Shown: positions 1 through 7,583 of the stretch, one piece after another | Position numbering within the stretch: position 1 is the first letter of the stretch | How the letters are laid out: every line of letters starts with the position of its first letter | Assembly: GCA_020854035.1 (NCBI GenBank) | Contig: JADZGE010000024.1 | Coordinates: 124,001 to 188,000, forward strand | From: Burkholderiales bacterium | GTDB taxonomy: Bacteria > Pseudomonadota > Gammaproteobacteria > Burkholderiales > SG8-41 | DNA: 64,000 nt | Reading direction: 5' to 3' | The notes under the pieces: model-generated | What the model saw: the letters and a program-made list of their open reading frames with translations, nothing else | What the model was told of the DNA's origin: nothing | Databases searched by the model: none | Translations under genes and position numbers: made by a program

Positions 1-6
1 AACGCC

Positions 7-534
7 ATGGCGGAGAACGAAGGCGAAGAAGTCGATTTCTCGAAGCCGCTCGCGGCGATGAAGAGCTGCCATGCGCGCATACTCGCGCGGTGCGAGGCGC
101 TCGAGGCGCTCGCCGCCCGCGTGGGGGAGCGCGGCGCCGACGAGGAGGCGCGGCGCGCGGCGGCGGATCTGCTGCGCTACTTCGACACGACGGCGCGCTT
201 CCATCGCGAGGACGAGGAGGATGATCTCCTGCCGCGGATGATCGCGGGCGCGACCATGAGCCGCGGCTCCTCGCTGACGCGCCTCGTCGCCGACATCGCG
301 AACGAGCACCGCGAGGTGGAGCGTGCGTGGACCCGGTTGCGGGGGATGCTGCACGACATCCGCGCGGGCGAAGCGACCCTGGATCCCCTGGCGGCGGGCC
401 ATTTCGTCAGGCTCTACAGCGCCCATATCGCGATGGAGGAGGCGAGCGTCTATCCGCTCGCGGAAATGCTGCTCTCTCGCGGCGACCTCGCCGAGATCGC
501 GCAGAGCATGGCGCGGCGCCGGGGCGACCAGTAG
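7..534 (+). CDS. Hemerythrin HHE-domain protein
   Basis: A 175-residue, probably cytoplasmic four-helix protein of the hemerythrin/HHE cation-binding family, whose members bind a non-heme di-iron centre and sense or store O2, NO or iron. Histidines and acidic residues that fit the ligand pattern are visible: His in SCHARIL near residue 22, FHREDEED near 66, NEHREVERAW near 101, and HFVRLYSAHIAMEE near 132-145. The length suits a single-domain member. The next gene starts 5 bp after its stop, so the two may be cotranscribed. The ATG lies at the window edge, so an upstream start cannot be excluded. The family call is firm; the physiological role is not shown by the sequence. Confidence 0.85.
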   Translation: MAENEGEEVDFSKPLAAMKSCHARILARCEALEALAARVGERGADEEARRAAADLLRYFDTTARFHREDEEDDLLPRMIAGATMSRGSSLTRLVADIANEHREVERAWTRLRGMLHDIRAGEATLDPLAAGHFVRLYSAHIAMEEASVYPLAEMLLSRGDLAEIAQSMARRRGDQ

Positions 535-539
535 CGCTC

Positions 540-1313
540 GTGGGCGCGACCTTCAGGGTGTTGCAGTTCAACATGCAGTTCGGGCAGAGCTGGGACGATG
601 CCTATCCCGACCACGCCCCGATCAACCTCGACCTGACCATCGCCGAGATCCGCGCCCACGACGCCGATATCGTGCTGCTGCAGGAAGTGGAGCAGGGCTG
701 GCCCGGCGGCGCGCAGACCGAGCCGCCGCCCAATTTCATGCGGCTGCGCGGCGCGCTCTCCGGCTACGAGGGCTACTTCGCGTACCCGAAATCCGATCCG
801 CGCGAACTGCCGTTCGGCATCGGCCTCGCGATTTTCTCCAGGACGCCGCTCACCGAGCGCCTGCGCGTTGACGTGCCGTCGCCGCCGCTCGAGTTCGAGT
901 TCAAGGGCCGCACGATGACGCCCACCGACCGGCTGCTGATCGGCGCCACGACGACCGTCGGCAGGCGGCGGTTGCGCGTTTTCAACACGCACCTTCTTGC
1001 CTTCTTCATGCTGAAGGCGGGCGGCGTCGAGCCCCCGGGGCAGCGCGAGCTCGTCCTCGCCCGGCTCGAGGCGTCCGAAGGGCCGACGCTCCTCGGCGGG
1101 GACTTCAACGTGAGCCGGCACCGGTCGCTGGTGAGGCAGTTCAGCCGCGCGGGATTCCGGACGGTGCAATCGCGCAGGATCACGTGGCGCCGGCGGCCCT
1201 ATGTCCTCGACCACCTCTTCTACAGCAGGCACCTGAAGCCGGTGCGTCACGCGGTGAAGCCCACACCCGCTTCCGATCATCACGTGCTGGTGGCGGAGTT
1301 CGAATTCACGTGA
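540..1313 (+). CDS. Endonuclease/exonuclease/phosphatase (EEP) family protein
   Basis: A 257-residue metal-dependent phosphodiesterase or nuclease of the EEP (DNase I-like) fold. Family motifs appear in order: VLQFNMQFG at the N-terminus (first Asn), DIVLLQEVEQ (metal-binding Glu), GGDFNVSRH (Asp-x-Asn) and the C-terminal SDHHVLVAEF (catalytic Asp-His). I chose the GTG at 540, which gives the protein VGATFRVLQFN just as the fold begins; the open frame reaches further upstream, but that part lies inside the hemerythrin gene. No signal peptide is seen. The substrate (nucleic acid, phospholipid or inositol phosphate) cannot be told from the sequence. Confidence 0.8.
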   Translation: MGATFRVLQFNMQFGQSWDDAYPDHAPINLDLTIAEIRAHDADIVLLQEVEQGWPGGAQTEPPPNFMRLRGALSGYEGYFAYPKSDPRELPFGIGLAIFSRTPLTERLRVDVPSPPLEFEFKGRTMTPTDRLLIGATTTVGRRRLRVFNTHLLAFFMLKAGGVEPPGQRELVLARLEASEGPTLLGGDFNVSRHRSLVRQFSRAGFRTVQSRRITWRRRPYVLDHLFYSRHLKPVRHAVKPTPASDHHVLVAEFEFT

Positions 1314-1796
1314 AGTGCGGCGCGTTGCGCCGAACCTCATCGGCAAGGCTTCGACCCGACGAATCGGCGGTCGAGCCGCCGGCCGATACACGCCGAAAAC
1401 GTCAAGTGCGAGTGAGCCACGGAAGCACACGGAAGCGCACGAAGGCAACCTCCATTCCCCTCCACGGATGAGCCGTCTTCGCAATAGGTCCTTCGGGGTA
1501 CTCACCGCGCACGCGCCGAGACGCACACTGGTCAGCGGGTTCATGCACTCCGGGGATCTCGGCCGTGATCCGCGCGGCGCTTGCGTTCTTCTTCGCTTCC
1601 CCGGTTGTCCCGGAACAGGGATTCGGCCAGGACCGCGGCGGCTACGTGAACCGCATGGCCGCTCTGCCGCATCGTGGAGCCAAGGCCACAGTCCGACGTC
1701 GAGCATTTCCCGGTGGATGCGACGGACTCCTCCATTCATTCTTCCTGTTCATCGTGCTGTTCTCTTCCCCGCTGTTCGGCGACGCCGCCAACATAC
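1314..1796. other. Gene-poor gap left of the insertion sequence
   Basis: About 480 bp without a convincing gene; the open frames here have no recognisable domain and overlap one another. Right after the upstream stop is a small hairpin, CGGCGC-GTT-GCGCCG (1318-1332), with no T-tract, so at best a weak terminator. A three-unit repeat arm lies at 1416-1445. Confidence 0.5.
1416..1445. repeat. Single three-unit (10-bp period) repeat arm
   Basis: Three degenerate units of the CACGGAAGC type repeat with a 10-bp period over 30 bp. The shape matches the arms of the inverted-repeat elements at 17602, 21440 and 41626, with a different unit sequence. I see no inverted partner downstream; the gap may have lost it when the IS66 element arrived. 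Confidence 0.5.
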
Positions 1797-1843
1797 GTAA
1801 GCGTATGGCGAACGCGCGTTGACAGTCGCGAGCCAGGCCGCGA

Positions 1844-3448
1844 TCAATCGATGATGATGTCCGGTGGCGACTGCCGGGGGTAATTCCGGGGCAGCAGGGC
1901 GTCGAGGTCCCTCGCCCTGGCGCTCGGAAGCTCGGTGAGCACGTGCGTGAGGTAGTCGCGGGGATTGACGCCGTTCAATTTTGCGCTCTCGATGAGGGTG
2001 TAGAACTGTGCGGCACGCCGTCCGCCCGCCTCGCTGCCGGCGAACAGCCAGTTGCGCCGGCCCAAGGCGATGCCGCGCACGGCGTTCTCCACCGGATTGT
2101 TGTCGATGTTGAGCCAGCCATCGTCCAGATAGCCGATGAGCGCCGGCCAGCGATTGATCGAGTAGGCCAAGGCGTTGCCAATCGCGCTCTTGGGCGGGGA
2201 TTGGGCATGGGTTGCGTCGAGCCAGCCCTTGAACTCGGCGAGGATGGGCGCGGCTCGCGCGCGGCGCTGCTCGCAGCGCTGCGCGGGTGGCAGGTGCTTG
2301 AGCTCACGCTCGATCATGTAGAGCTTGGCGATCTCGATCAACGCGCTCTGCGCAATCGGGGAGCCGGTGGCTTGAGCGATCTCGTAGAACGGGCGTCGCG
2401 CATGCGCCATGCATCCGGCTTCGATGATGTCGGGGCGCCTGAGCACGGCGGAGTACCCCGAATACCCGTCCACGACCAGCGTTCCGGTGAACGCGGCGAG
2501 GAAGCGTGTGGGATGCTCGCTGGCCCGGCTCATGGCGAAGTCAAAGGCCACCGCCTTCACCGCACTCCAGGGGCCGCCGCGGTAAGCCCACACATAGCCC
2601 GTGGCGGTCTTGCCCGCACCCGGATCGAGCACCGGCACCGGAATCTCATCGGCGTGCAACAGGGGCTCGGCGAGGAGGGTCTCGATCACCCGGTCCACCA
2701 GGGGATCGAGCAGCACTTCGAGTTCGCCGAACCAACCCGCCATGGTCGGGCGCGGGATCGCCACGCCCATGCGCTCGAACTCCGCTTCCTGACGGTAGAG
2801 CGGCTGATGATTGAGATACTTGCCCACCGCGACATGACTGATGAGCCCGGGGGCGGCGATGCCCTTGTCGATGGGCTGTGCGGGCAACCCCGCGCTGTGC
2901 AACTGCCCGCAGGGCCGGCAGCAGTACTTCGCGCGCACGTGCCGGCGCACGAAGAACTGCGCCGGGATGATGTCCAACTGCTCGCTCACCTCCTCGCCGA
3001 TCCTCTCCAGCCCCAGCCCGCAGGTGGGACAGTCCTTGCAGGGGAGATCGTGCAACACCTCCACACGCGGTAGCGAGTCCGGCAACGGACGGCGCTTGGG
3101 CTGGCGCTTCGGCTCATCAGGCGAGTTGCCGGCGCCGTTGTTCGCGGCTTCGAGGGCATCGAGCCGAGCCTGGAGCGCAGCGATGTCGCCATCGAGCACG
3201 GATTCCCAGAGCGCCAGTTGCTCGGCGGCGAGCCCCTCGGTGCTTTGGCCGAAGCGCCAGCGCTTCAAGCGCGCCAGCTCGAACTTCAGCCTCTCGATTA
3301 ACGCGGATTGTTCCTTCAGCTGTGTCTCGTGGCTCTGCCGCAGCTGGCGCTCGGATCGAAGCTCCTGCTGGTGCGTGCTCAACTGTTCGCGCAGAGAAGT
3401 CACCAACGCTTGCAGTTTCCTCTTCGAGTTCGGCAATGCGGTGGGCAC
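1844..3448 (-). CDS. tnpC: IS66 transposase TnpC
   Basis: The DDE transposase of the IS66 element, about 534 residues from a GTG start at 3448. The open frame reaches further upstream, but the sequence there is not IS66-like and overlaps tnpB; the chosen start gives the family's usual length. Domains in order: an N-terminal coiled coil (LVTSLREQL, LRQSHETQLKEQ), a Cys zinc-finger block (CKDCPTCGLGLERIGEE, then CCRPCGQLHS), and the catalytic core with LLHADEIPVPVLDPG, LVVDGYSGYSA and GCMAHARRPFYE, ending in the LNIDNNPVENAVRGIALGRR block that carries the last acidic residue. It looks intact. Confidence 0.9.
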   Translation of the reverse strand: MPTALPNSKRKLQALVTSLREQLSTHQQELRSERQLRQSHETQLKEQSALIERLKFELARLKRWRFGQSTEGLAAEQLALWESVLDGDIAALQARLDALEAANNGAGNSPDEPKRQPKRRPLPDSLPRVEVLHDLPCKDCPTCGLGLERIGEEVSEQLDIIPAQFFVRRHVRAKYCCRPCGQLHSAGLPAQPIDKGIAAPGLISHVAVGKYLNHQPLYRQEAEFERMGVAIPRPTMAGWFGELEVLLDPLVDRVIETLLAEPLLHADEIPVPVLDPGAGKTATGYVWAYRGGPWSAVKAVAFDFAMSRASEHPTRFLAAFTGTLVVDGYSGYSAVLRRPDIIEAGCMAHARRPFYEIAQATGSPIAQSALIEIAKLYMIERELKHLPPAQRCEQRRARAAPILAEFKGWLDATHAQSPPKSAIGNALAYSINRWPALIGYLDDGWLNIDNNPVENAVRGIALGRRNWLFAGSEAGGRRAAQFYTLIESAKLNGVNPRDYLTHVLTELPSARARDLDALLPRNYPRQSPPDIIID

Positions 3449-3507
3449 AAACGCACAACGCGCCCACCAGCGGGCGTGTTGACAGCGTCGCAAAAACACT
3501 TGCGCGC

Positions 3508-3855
3508 CTATGCGATCGACACCGCGAGCCGTTCCGGTACCCGAACCCGACGCCAATCCAGTCCCTGCGTGAGCACCGTGAACTGCGCGTGCGAGAGTTC
3601 GATCACGCCGCGCTCGTTCAGCGCCGGCCACACGAAGCCCGCCTGCTCCAGGCGCCGATAGTGAATCCAGAAACCCAGCCCGTCCCACAGCAGCATCTTC
3701 AGCTTCCCCGCCCCCTTGCCCCGGAACACGAAGCACTCCCCGCTATACGGATCGCGCCCCAGCGCGTGTTGCACGCGCGCCGCCAGCCCATCGAAGGAGA
3801 GCCGCATGTCCACCGGCTCGAACGCGAGCCAGATCCGAATCCCCACGCTCAGCAT
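3508..3855 (-). CDS. tnpB: IS66 accessory protein TnpB (Orf2)
   Basis: A 115-residue IS66 Orf2 protein. Family hallmarks: a start like VDMRLSFDGLAARV, then DPYSGECFVFRGK and LKMLLWDGLGFWIHYRRLE. It is needed for IS66 transposition in studied relatives, though its biochemical role is unclear. Its ATG overlaps the end of the tnpA C-terminal frame by a few bases, as is common in this family, and tnpC begins about 60 bp after its stop. Full length and intact. Confidence 0.9.
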   Translation of the reverse strand: MLSVGIRIWLAFEPVDMRLSFDGLAARVQHALGRDPYSGECFVFRGKGAGKLKMLLWDGLGFWIHYRRLEQAGFVWPALNERGVIELSHAQFTVLTQGLDWRRVRVPERLAVSIA

Positions 3856-4216
3856 GGCAGCACCTCCAGCAGCCGGATCAGCCGCCCCAGCGTCACCTCA
3901 TCGAGCTCTGCTCCCAAGCCAATCGCCCGAGCGTTCGCCAGCCGGATCTCCGCGCCTCGGCCCGATGCGGCTGCGCCCAACATCGCCATCGGTCCCCCGG
4001 CAGCCGCCGCGCCGCGTTCTCCGGCGCCACGTGCACCGGCACCAACCGCGGCGTTGCCACGCGCACACCACGCCCAGTCCCCAGCCGTTGCCGCCAGCGC
4101 TTGAACGTATCGTAGGAGATCGACTCCCGCTCGCAGTAGCGCGGCTGCGTCAGCCCGCTCTTCCGCCATCCCTCGACGTGCCTCGCCCACTGTGCTTCAC
4201 GTTCCACTCGCTTCAT
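3849..4216 (-). pseudogene. tnpA: IS66 TnpA (Orf1), apparently frameshifted
   Basis: The N-terminal part from ATG 4216 (behind a GAGGAGG ribosome site) reads as a normal IS66 Orf1 helix-turn-helix: WARHVEGWRKSGLTQPRYC, then ISYDTFKRWRQRL. The expected C-terminal block (AEIRLANARAIGLGAELDEV, then LGRLIRLLEVLPC) lies in another frame. The shift falls near the G5 run at about 4007-4011. A sequencing error, real decay or programmed slippage would all look like this. Either half alone is unlikely to work as TnpA. Confidence 0.7.
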
Positions 4217-4335
4217 CACCACCTCCTCGGTTGACAACAAATCCGAGGAGAGTGGACACTCCCAGTTCAACATTCAATGTGAGACTACCGGACGCTTACG
4301 GAAAAAGTGAACCCGGCCCCATTATTCCCGCCGAT

Positions 4336-4370
4336 GGTGTGCATTGGTGCGGAATGGTGTATTCTGGTGC
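4336..4370 (+). promoter_or_regulatory. Four-fold 10-bp iterated operator (TGGTGY)
   Basis: GGTGT or GGTGC occurs at 4336, 4346, 4356 and 4366, exactly 10 bp apart, each preceded by T, ending one base before the ATG of the ribbon-helix-helix gene. Four in-phase half-sites on one face of the helix are what dimeric RHH repressors bind, so autoregulation is the natural reading. Binding itself is inferred. Confidence 0.65.
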
Positions 4371-4371
4371 C

Positions 4372-4629
4372 ATGCCGAACACCGAAAAGCAGGTCCGCCA
4401 GAGTGTCAGCCTTCCCGCCCGCTTGGCGAGCCACGTCAAGGCTCTCGCAAAGACCAGCGGCACCAGCGCCAATCGCGTCATCGTCGAGCTGATCGAGACC
4501 GGCCTGGAAGCCCGGGAGCAGGAGAAGAAGCGTTTCTTCGAGATCGCCGACCGCCTGGGGCGCTCACGAGATCCGGCGGAACAGAAGCGCCTCAAGGAAG
4601 ACCTGGCCCGGATGACGTTCGGCGAGTAG
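4372..4629 (+). CDS. Ribbon-helix-helix (CopG/Arc-type) DNA-binding protein
   Basis: An 85-residue protein with an N-terminal RHH motif: a short beta strand (KQVRQSVSLPARLASHVKAL) followed by two helices (KTSGTSANRVIVELIETGLEAREQE). The C-terminal half is charged and helical (EIADRLGRSRDPAEQKRLKE) and could hold a partner. The ATG at 4372 was chosen over upstream starts because the RHH strand begins within ten residues and the operator repeats end just before it. The stop TAG abuts the ATG of the next gene. The arrangement resembles a toxin-antitoxin module with the antitoxin first, but the partner is not a known toxin. Confidence 0.75.
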   Translation: MPNTEKQVRQSVSLPARLASHVKALAKTSGTSANRVIVELIETGLEAREQEKKRFFEIADRLGRSRDPAEQKRLKEDLARMTFGE

Positions 4630-4872
4630 ATGCCGAAGATCCAGTGGATCGGCCTGCCGCCCGCGCTCCGCGATCATCTGTTCGAGCGGCTGCGCGAGCG
4701 CAAGATCACCGCGGAAGACCTCTACCGCCTGAGGGAATGGCGCGAATCGGAACCCGACGCTCCGGACGGTCCGTGGTACAAGGATTTCGGATCGTTCAGG
4801 ATCTGCGGCGAAGGCCGGTATCCGAGGACCTTCCTGCTGCGAGGTCAGCCCGCGAAGGGCGAAGAATTCTGA
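4630..4872 (+). CDS. Small protein partnered with the RHH gene (unknown function)
   Basis: An 80-residue soluble, strongly charged protein whose ATG follows the RHH stop with no gap, so the two are almost surely cotranslated. It contains LPPALRDHLFERLRERKIT, WRESEPDAPDGPWYKDFGSF and ends LLRGQPAKGEEF. I do not recognise the family. The DGPWYKDFGSFRICGEG stretch has the look of a compact beta fold, and the size and position fit a RelE/BrnT-like toxin, but no catalytic signature is recognisable. Confidence 0.6.
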   Translation: MPKIQWIGLPPALRDHLFERLRERKITAEDLYRLREWRESEPDAPDGPWYKDFGSFRICGEGRYPRTFLLRGQPAKGEEF

Positions 4873-4915
4873 AACCCCGCGGTTCGGGAGTCCGCGCTCG
4901 AGTGTTGTACCCGGC

Positions 4916-4929
4916 TTGATCTGGATCAA
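4916..4929. promoter_or_regulatory. FNR/Anr/Dnr-type box
   Basis: TTGATCTGGATCAA, a perfect match to the FNR-class palindrome TTGAT-N4-ATCAA, centred 56 bp upstream of the lipoprotein start at 4979. No good -10 hexamer is obvious downstream. One of six such boxes in the window. Confidence 0.7.
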
Positions 4930-4978
4930 GCACGGGCGAGCCCTTTTCGCCGAACATCGCCGACGGGTCTCGCCCGTC

Positions 4979-6139
4979 ATGTCCGGTCCTTCGATGAGAT
5001 ACCTGATTCGCCGCCTGCGGGGGCTCCTCGTGCTCGCGGGGCTTGCCGCCGGCGCCGGCTGCCAGTCGATCGGCCCCGGCAGCATACACCGCGACCGCAT
5101 CGACTATGCGGGAGCGATCGCGGATTCGTGGAAGCAGCAGACGCTGCTCAACATCATCCGCCTGCGCTACTTCGATACGCCGACCTTCCTCGACGTCGCC
5201 TCGGTGATCAGCTCCTACCAGCTGCAGGGCGAGGTTCGCGCGGGAACCGAGATCTTCCCCAATGCCGCGGCCGACACCAACCGGTCGCTCGGGGTCGCGG
5301 GCACCTTCATCGATCGCCCGACGGTCTCGTACGCGCCGCTCGCCGGCGAGAAATTCGTGAACAGCCTCCTCCGCCCGATCCCTCCGCAGGCGGTGTTCGC
5401 CATGATCGTGGCGGGCCACCAGGCGGACTTCATCTTCCAGGCGAGCGTGCGGGCGGTGAACGACGTGTACAACCATACCGGTTCGCCCGGAAGGGCGCGC
5501 CGCGAGGACGCGCAGTTTTCGCGGGTTACCGCGGCGTTGCGCCGCATCCAGCAGGCTGGCGCGCTTGGCATGCGCGTCGAGCGGCGCGTCGATGCGCGTG
5601 GTGCCGGCGGGCGCGCCGCAGGCGCGCGCGAGTCCGCGGGCGAGCCGCGGCCCGGGGCCGAGGAATCGTGGATTTTCTTCCGTGAAAGGGTGGACGAGGC
5701 GACCGACGCGGACATCCGCCTCGTGAAGCAGGTCCTCGGGATACGCCCGGATGCGCGCGAGCTGCGGCTCGTCTTCGGGTCGCTTCGCCGCCGCGAGGAC
5801 GAAATTGCGCTCCTCACGCGGTCGATCATGGAGATACTGGTCGAGCTCTCCGCCGGTATCGAAGTGCCGGATTTGCACGTCGCGGAGGGCCGGGTGCGGC
5901 CGATGATGGAGATCGCGCCCGCGACGGGAGAACGCGCTTCGCCGATGGTCCGGATCCGCTCGGGCGAAGGACCGCCGGGAGACGCCTACGCCGCGGTGCG
6001 CTACCGCAACCTCTGGTTCTGGGTGGACGACCGGGACCTCGCCTCGAAGCGTACGTTTACCTTCCTGCGGATGTTCTCCTCGATCGCGGAGACCGGCGTC
6101 GCGCCGCAGGTCCCGATCCTCACGATTCCGGCGAACTAG
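4979..6139 (+). CDS. Predicted lipoprotein of unknown function
   Basis: A 386-residue envelope lipoprotein: basic N-terminus (MRYLIRRLRG), hydrophobic stretch and lipobox AGAGC with Cys near residue 28. The mature part begins QSIGPGSIHRDRIDYAGAI, then has SWKQQTLLNIIRLRYFDTPT. The middle is Arg/Glu-rich. I do not recognise a named domain. ATG 4979 is preferred because the FNR-like box ends 50 bp upstream; ATG 4994 is also possible. The 3' end overlaps the convergent outer-membrane gene by 4 bp. Confidence 0.7.
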   Translation: MSGPSMRYLIRRLRGLLVLAGLAAGAGCQSIGPGSIHRDRIDYAGAIADSWKQQTLLNIIRLRYFDTPTFLDVASVISSYQLQGEVRAGTEIFPNAAADTNRSLGVAGTFIDRPTVSYAPLAGEKFVNSLLRPIPPQAVFAMIVAGHQADFIFQASVRAVNDVYNHTGSPGRARREDAQFSRVTAALRRIQQAGALGMRVERRVDARGAGGRAAGARESAGEPRPGAEESWIFFRERVDEATDADIRLVKQVLGIRPDARELRLVFGSLRRREDEIALLTRSIMEILVELSAGIEVPDLHVAEGRVRPMMEIAPATGERASPMVRIRSGEGPPGDAYAAVRYRNLWFWVDDRDLASKRTFTFLRMFSSIAETGVAPQVPILTIPAN

Positions 6140-6918
6140 CGAAAACGCCAGCTCGCGGCAAAGGTGAGGGTCGTCGTGCGTACTTCGCCGTCCGAGACGT
6201 TGCGCACGATGCCCGCCGCGAGATCGAGATCCCTGCCCGGCGAGTACACCGCGCCGAGTTCCACGTAGCCCATGCGCGCCCTCGCGGAACGGTCGGGATT
6301 GGTCATGACTCCCGCGTCGAGCGCGAGTTTCCAGCCCTCCGCCACGTCCCAGACCGGCGCGACCGACAGGCGGAACTGGTTGCGCCGCTCCGCCGCGTTC
6401 AGCGTGTCGTCGGAGTAGTTCACGCGTTCGGCGACGAGATTCGCGTGCACCGAACCGAAGCCGGTTTCCTTCGTTGCGATCAGGTTTACTCCCCAGGAAG
6501 TTCGTCCCGTGCCGATGCCCCGGGCTTCGCGCTCGTCCGGAACCGCCAGCCGGACTTCCGGCTTGACCGCGATCGAGAATTTCGCGGCCTCGTCCTCGTG
6601 AAAACGCCACTTGAGTCCGAGCGCCGGGTTCGACCAGCCGCGCGCGGTCGTGCCGGGCGCGTCCGGGACCACCTTCTCGCGGGCGAGCGCGGCGTAGAAA
6701 TCGACGGTATCGGTGATGCCGCGCGTGTACACGAACGCGAGCTCGTGCGTGACGGAGAGCGCGCCGGCGGCCCTGTCCTCGACCCGCACGTAGCTCGCCT
6801 CGAGCTGGTTCCCGGCAGCACCCTGCGTGCCGGTGTCGTCGGTGATGAGCGGCTGGAACGCCCAGGCAGCGGCAGGGAGCAGAGCGAGCCACGCGGACAG
6901 TCGGGGCGATGGCACCAT
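6136..6918 (-). CDS. Outer-membrane transporter-like beta-barrel protein
   Basis: About 260 residues with a signal peptide ending AAAWA-FQ, then FQPLITDDTGTQGAAGNQLE, a start typical of the MetA-pathway/phenol-degradation transporter family (PF13557-like). The body alternates amphipathic strands (FAYTRG-like turns, PALGLKWRFHEDE, SIAVKPEVRL, WGVNLIATKE) and ends with aromatic WRFR, as outer-membrane barrels do. ATG 6918 was chosen over a GTG at 6945 because the hydrophobic signal segment follows at once. The substrate is unknown. Confidence 0.7.
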   Translation of the reverse strand: MVPSPRLSAWLALLPAAAWAFQPLITDDTGTQGAAGNQLEASYVRVEDRAAGALSVTHELAFVYTRGITDTVDFYAALAREKVVPDAPGTTARGWSNPALGLKWRFHEDEAAKFSIAVKPEVRLAVPDEREARGIGTGRTSWGVNLIATKETGFGSVHANLVAERVNYSDDTLNAAERRNQFRLSVAPVWDVAEGWKLALDAGVMTNPDRSARARMGYVELGAVYSPGRDLDLAAGIVRNVSDGEVRTTTLTFAASWRFR

Positions 6919-6998
6919 GGGGCGAAACGGCGATGACGCGCGCACTGTAGCACGCGCACGCGCCGGCGGTCGCCGGGCACCAGCCGGGACGATCCGTG

Positions 6999-7583
6999 CT
7001 ACCTCGCCCGGGACGGATCCGGGACTGGAGGCGGCCGCCCCGGGATGGAGCAGAAGCCCTGCGCCGGCACGCCGAGCGCGGCGTTGAACTTGCTCGACAT
7101 GTTCTGGAAGGCGACGAGCGCCGCGAGCTCGATGATCGCGCCGTCGTCGTAGTGCGCGCGCAGGCGCGCGATCGTCGCCTCGTCGGCGCGGCGATTGCTG
7201 TCGGTCATCGCTTCGGCGAGCTCCAGCGCGGCCTTCTCCGGTTCACTGAAGAGTGGAGAATCCCGGAAGGCGGCGAGCGCGGCGAGTTTTTCCATCGACG
7301 TGCCGCGCTTCATGCCGCTCGCCGAGTTGATGTCGGTGCAGAAGGCGCAGCCGTTCACCTGCGAGACGCGCACCTGCACCAGGGACCGGAGCGCCGGGGG
7401 CAGGGGCGAGGAGCCGCGCTCCAGCGCGCCGTACATGGCCGACATCGCGAGAAACACGCGCGGTGTCCGGCCCCACAGGCGCGCCGGCTCCAGCACCGCT
7501 CCGTACTTGCGCCTGTGCATCCGGAAAACGAGCCGCACGTACCACGGATAGCGGACGCGATCCGGCGAGGCGACGCGGCTCAC
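6999..7583 (-). CDS. AhpD/carboxymuconolactone decarboxylase-like protein
   Basis: A 194-residue protein of the AhpD-like peroxidase superfamily. The redox motif is Cys79-Ala-Phe-Cys82 in [13 protein letters not shown], the place where AhpD-type proteins carry CxxC. An [18 protein letters not shown] helix and [23 protein letters not shown] complete the fold. It starts with GTG at 7583 overlapping the TGA of the copper ATPase by 4 bp, so it is translationally coupled to copper export. A role in thiol or peroxide repair under copper stress is inferred. Confidence 0.8.
   Translation of the reverse strand: MSRVASPDRVRYPWYVRLVFRMHRRKYGAVLEPARLWGRTPRVFLAMSAMYGALERGSSPLPPALRSLVQVRVSQVNGCAFCTDINSASGMKRGTSMEKLAALAAFRDSPLFSEPEKAALELAEAMTDSNRRADEATIARLRAHYDDGAIIELAALVAFQNMSSKFNAALGVPAQGFCSIPGRPPPVPDPSRAR

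Larger units (their letters stand above)
1797..4299 (-). mobile_element. IS66-family insertion sequence, about 2.5 kb
   Basis: A complete-looking IS66-type element with the usual tnpA-tnpB-tnpC order on the minus strand. Both tips begin GTAAGCGT when read inward (left tip 1797, right tip ending 4299), the typical IS66 end, and share more scattered matches beyond that (GG at +11/+12, TTGA near +24). The 8 bases next to the left tip (CAACATAC) and right tip (GGAAAAAG) do not match, so the usual 8-bp target duplication is missing; rearrangement after insertion is one explanation. tnpA appears frameshifted, so the copy may be immobile. Confidence 0.85.

Noticed and set aside
4336-4370. GGTGY repeats as a CRISPR or minisatellite
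   Set aside because: The unit is 10 bp without spacers and ends at a start codon; an operator explains it better.
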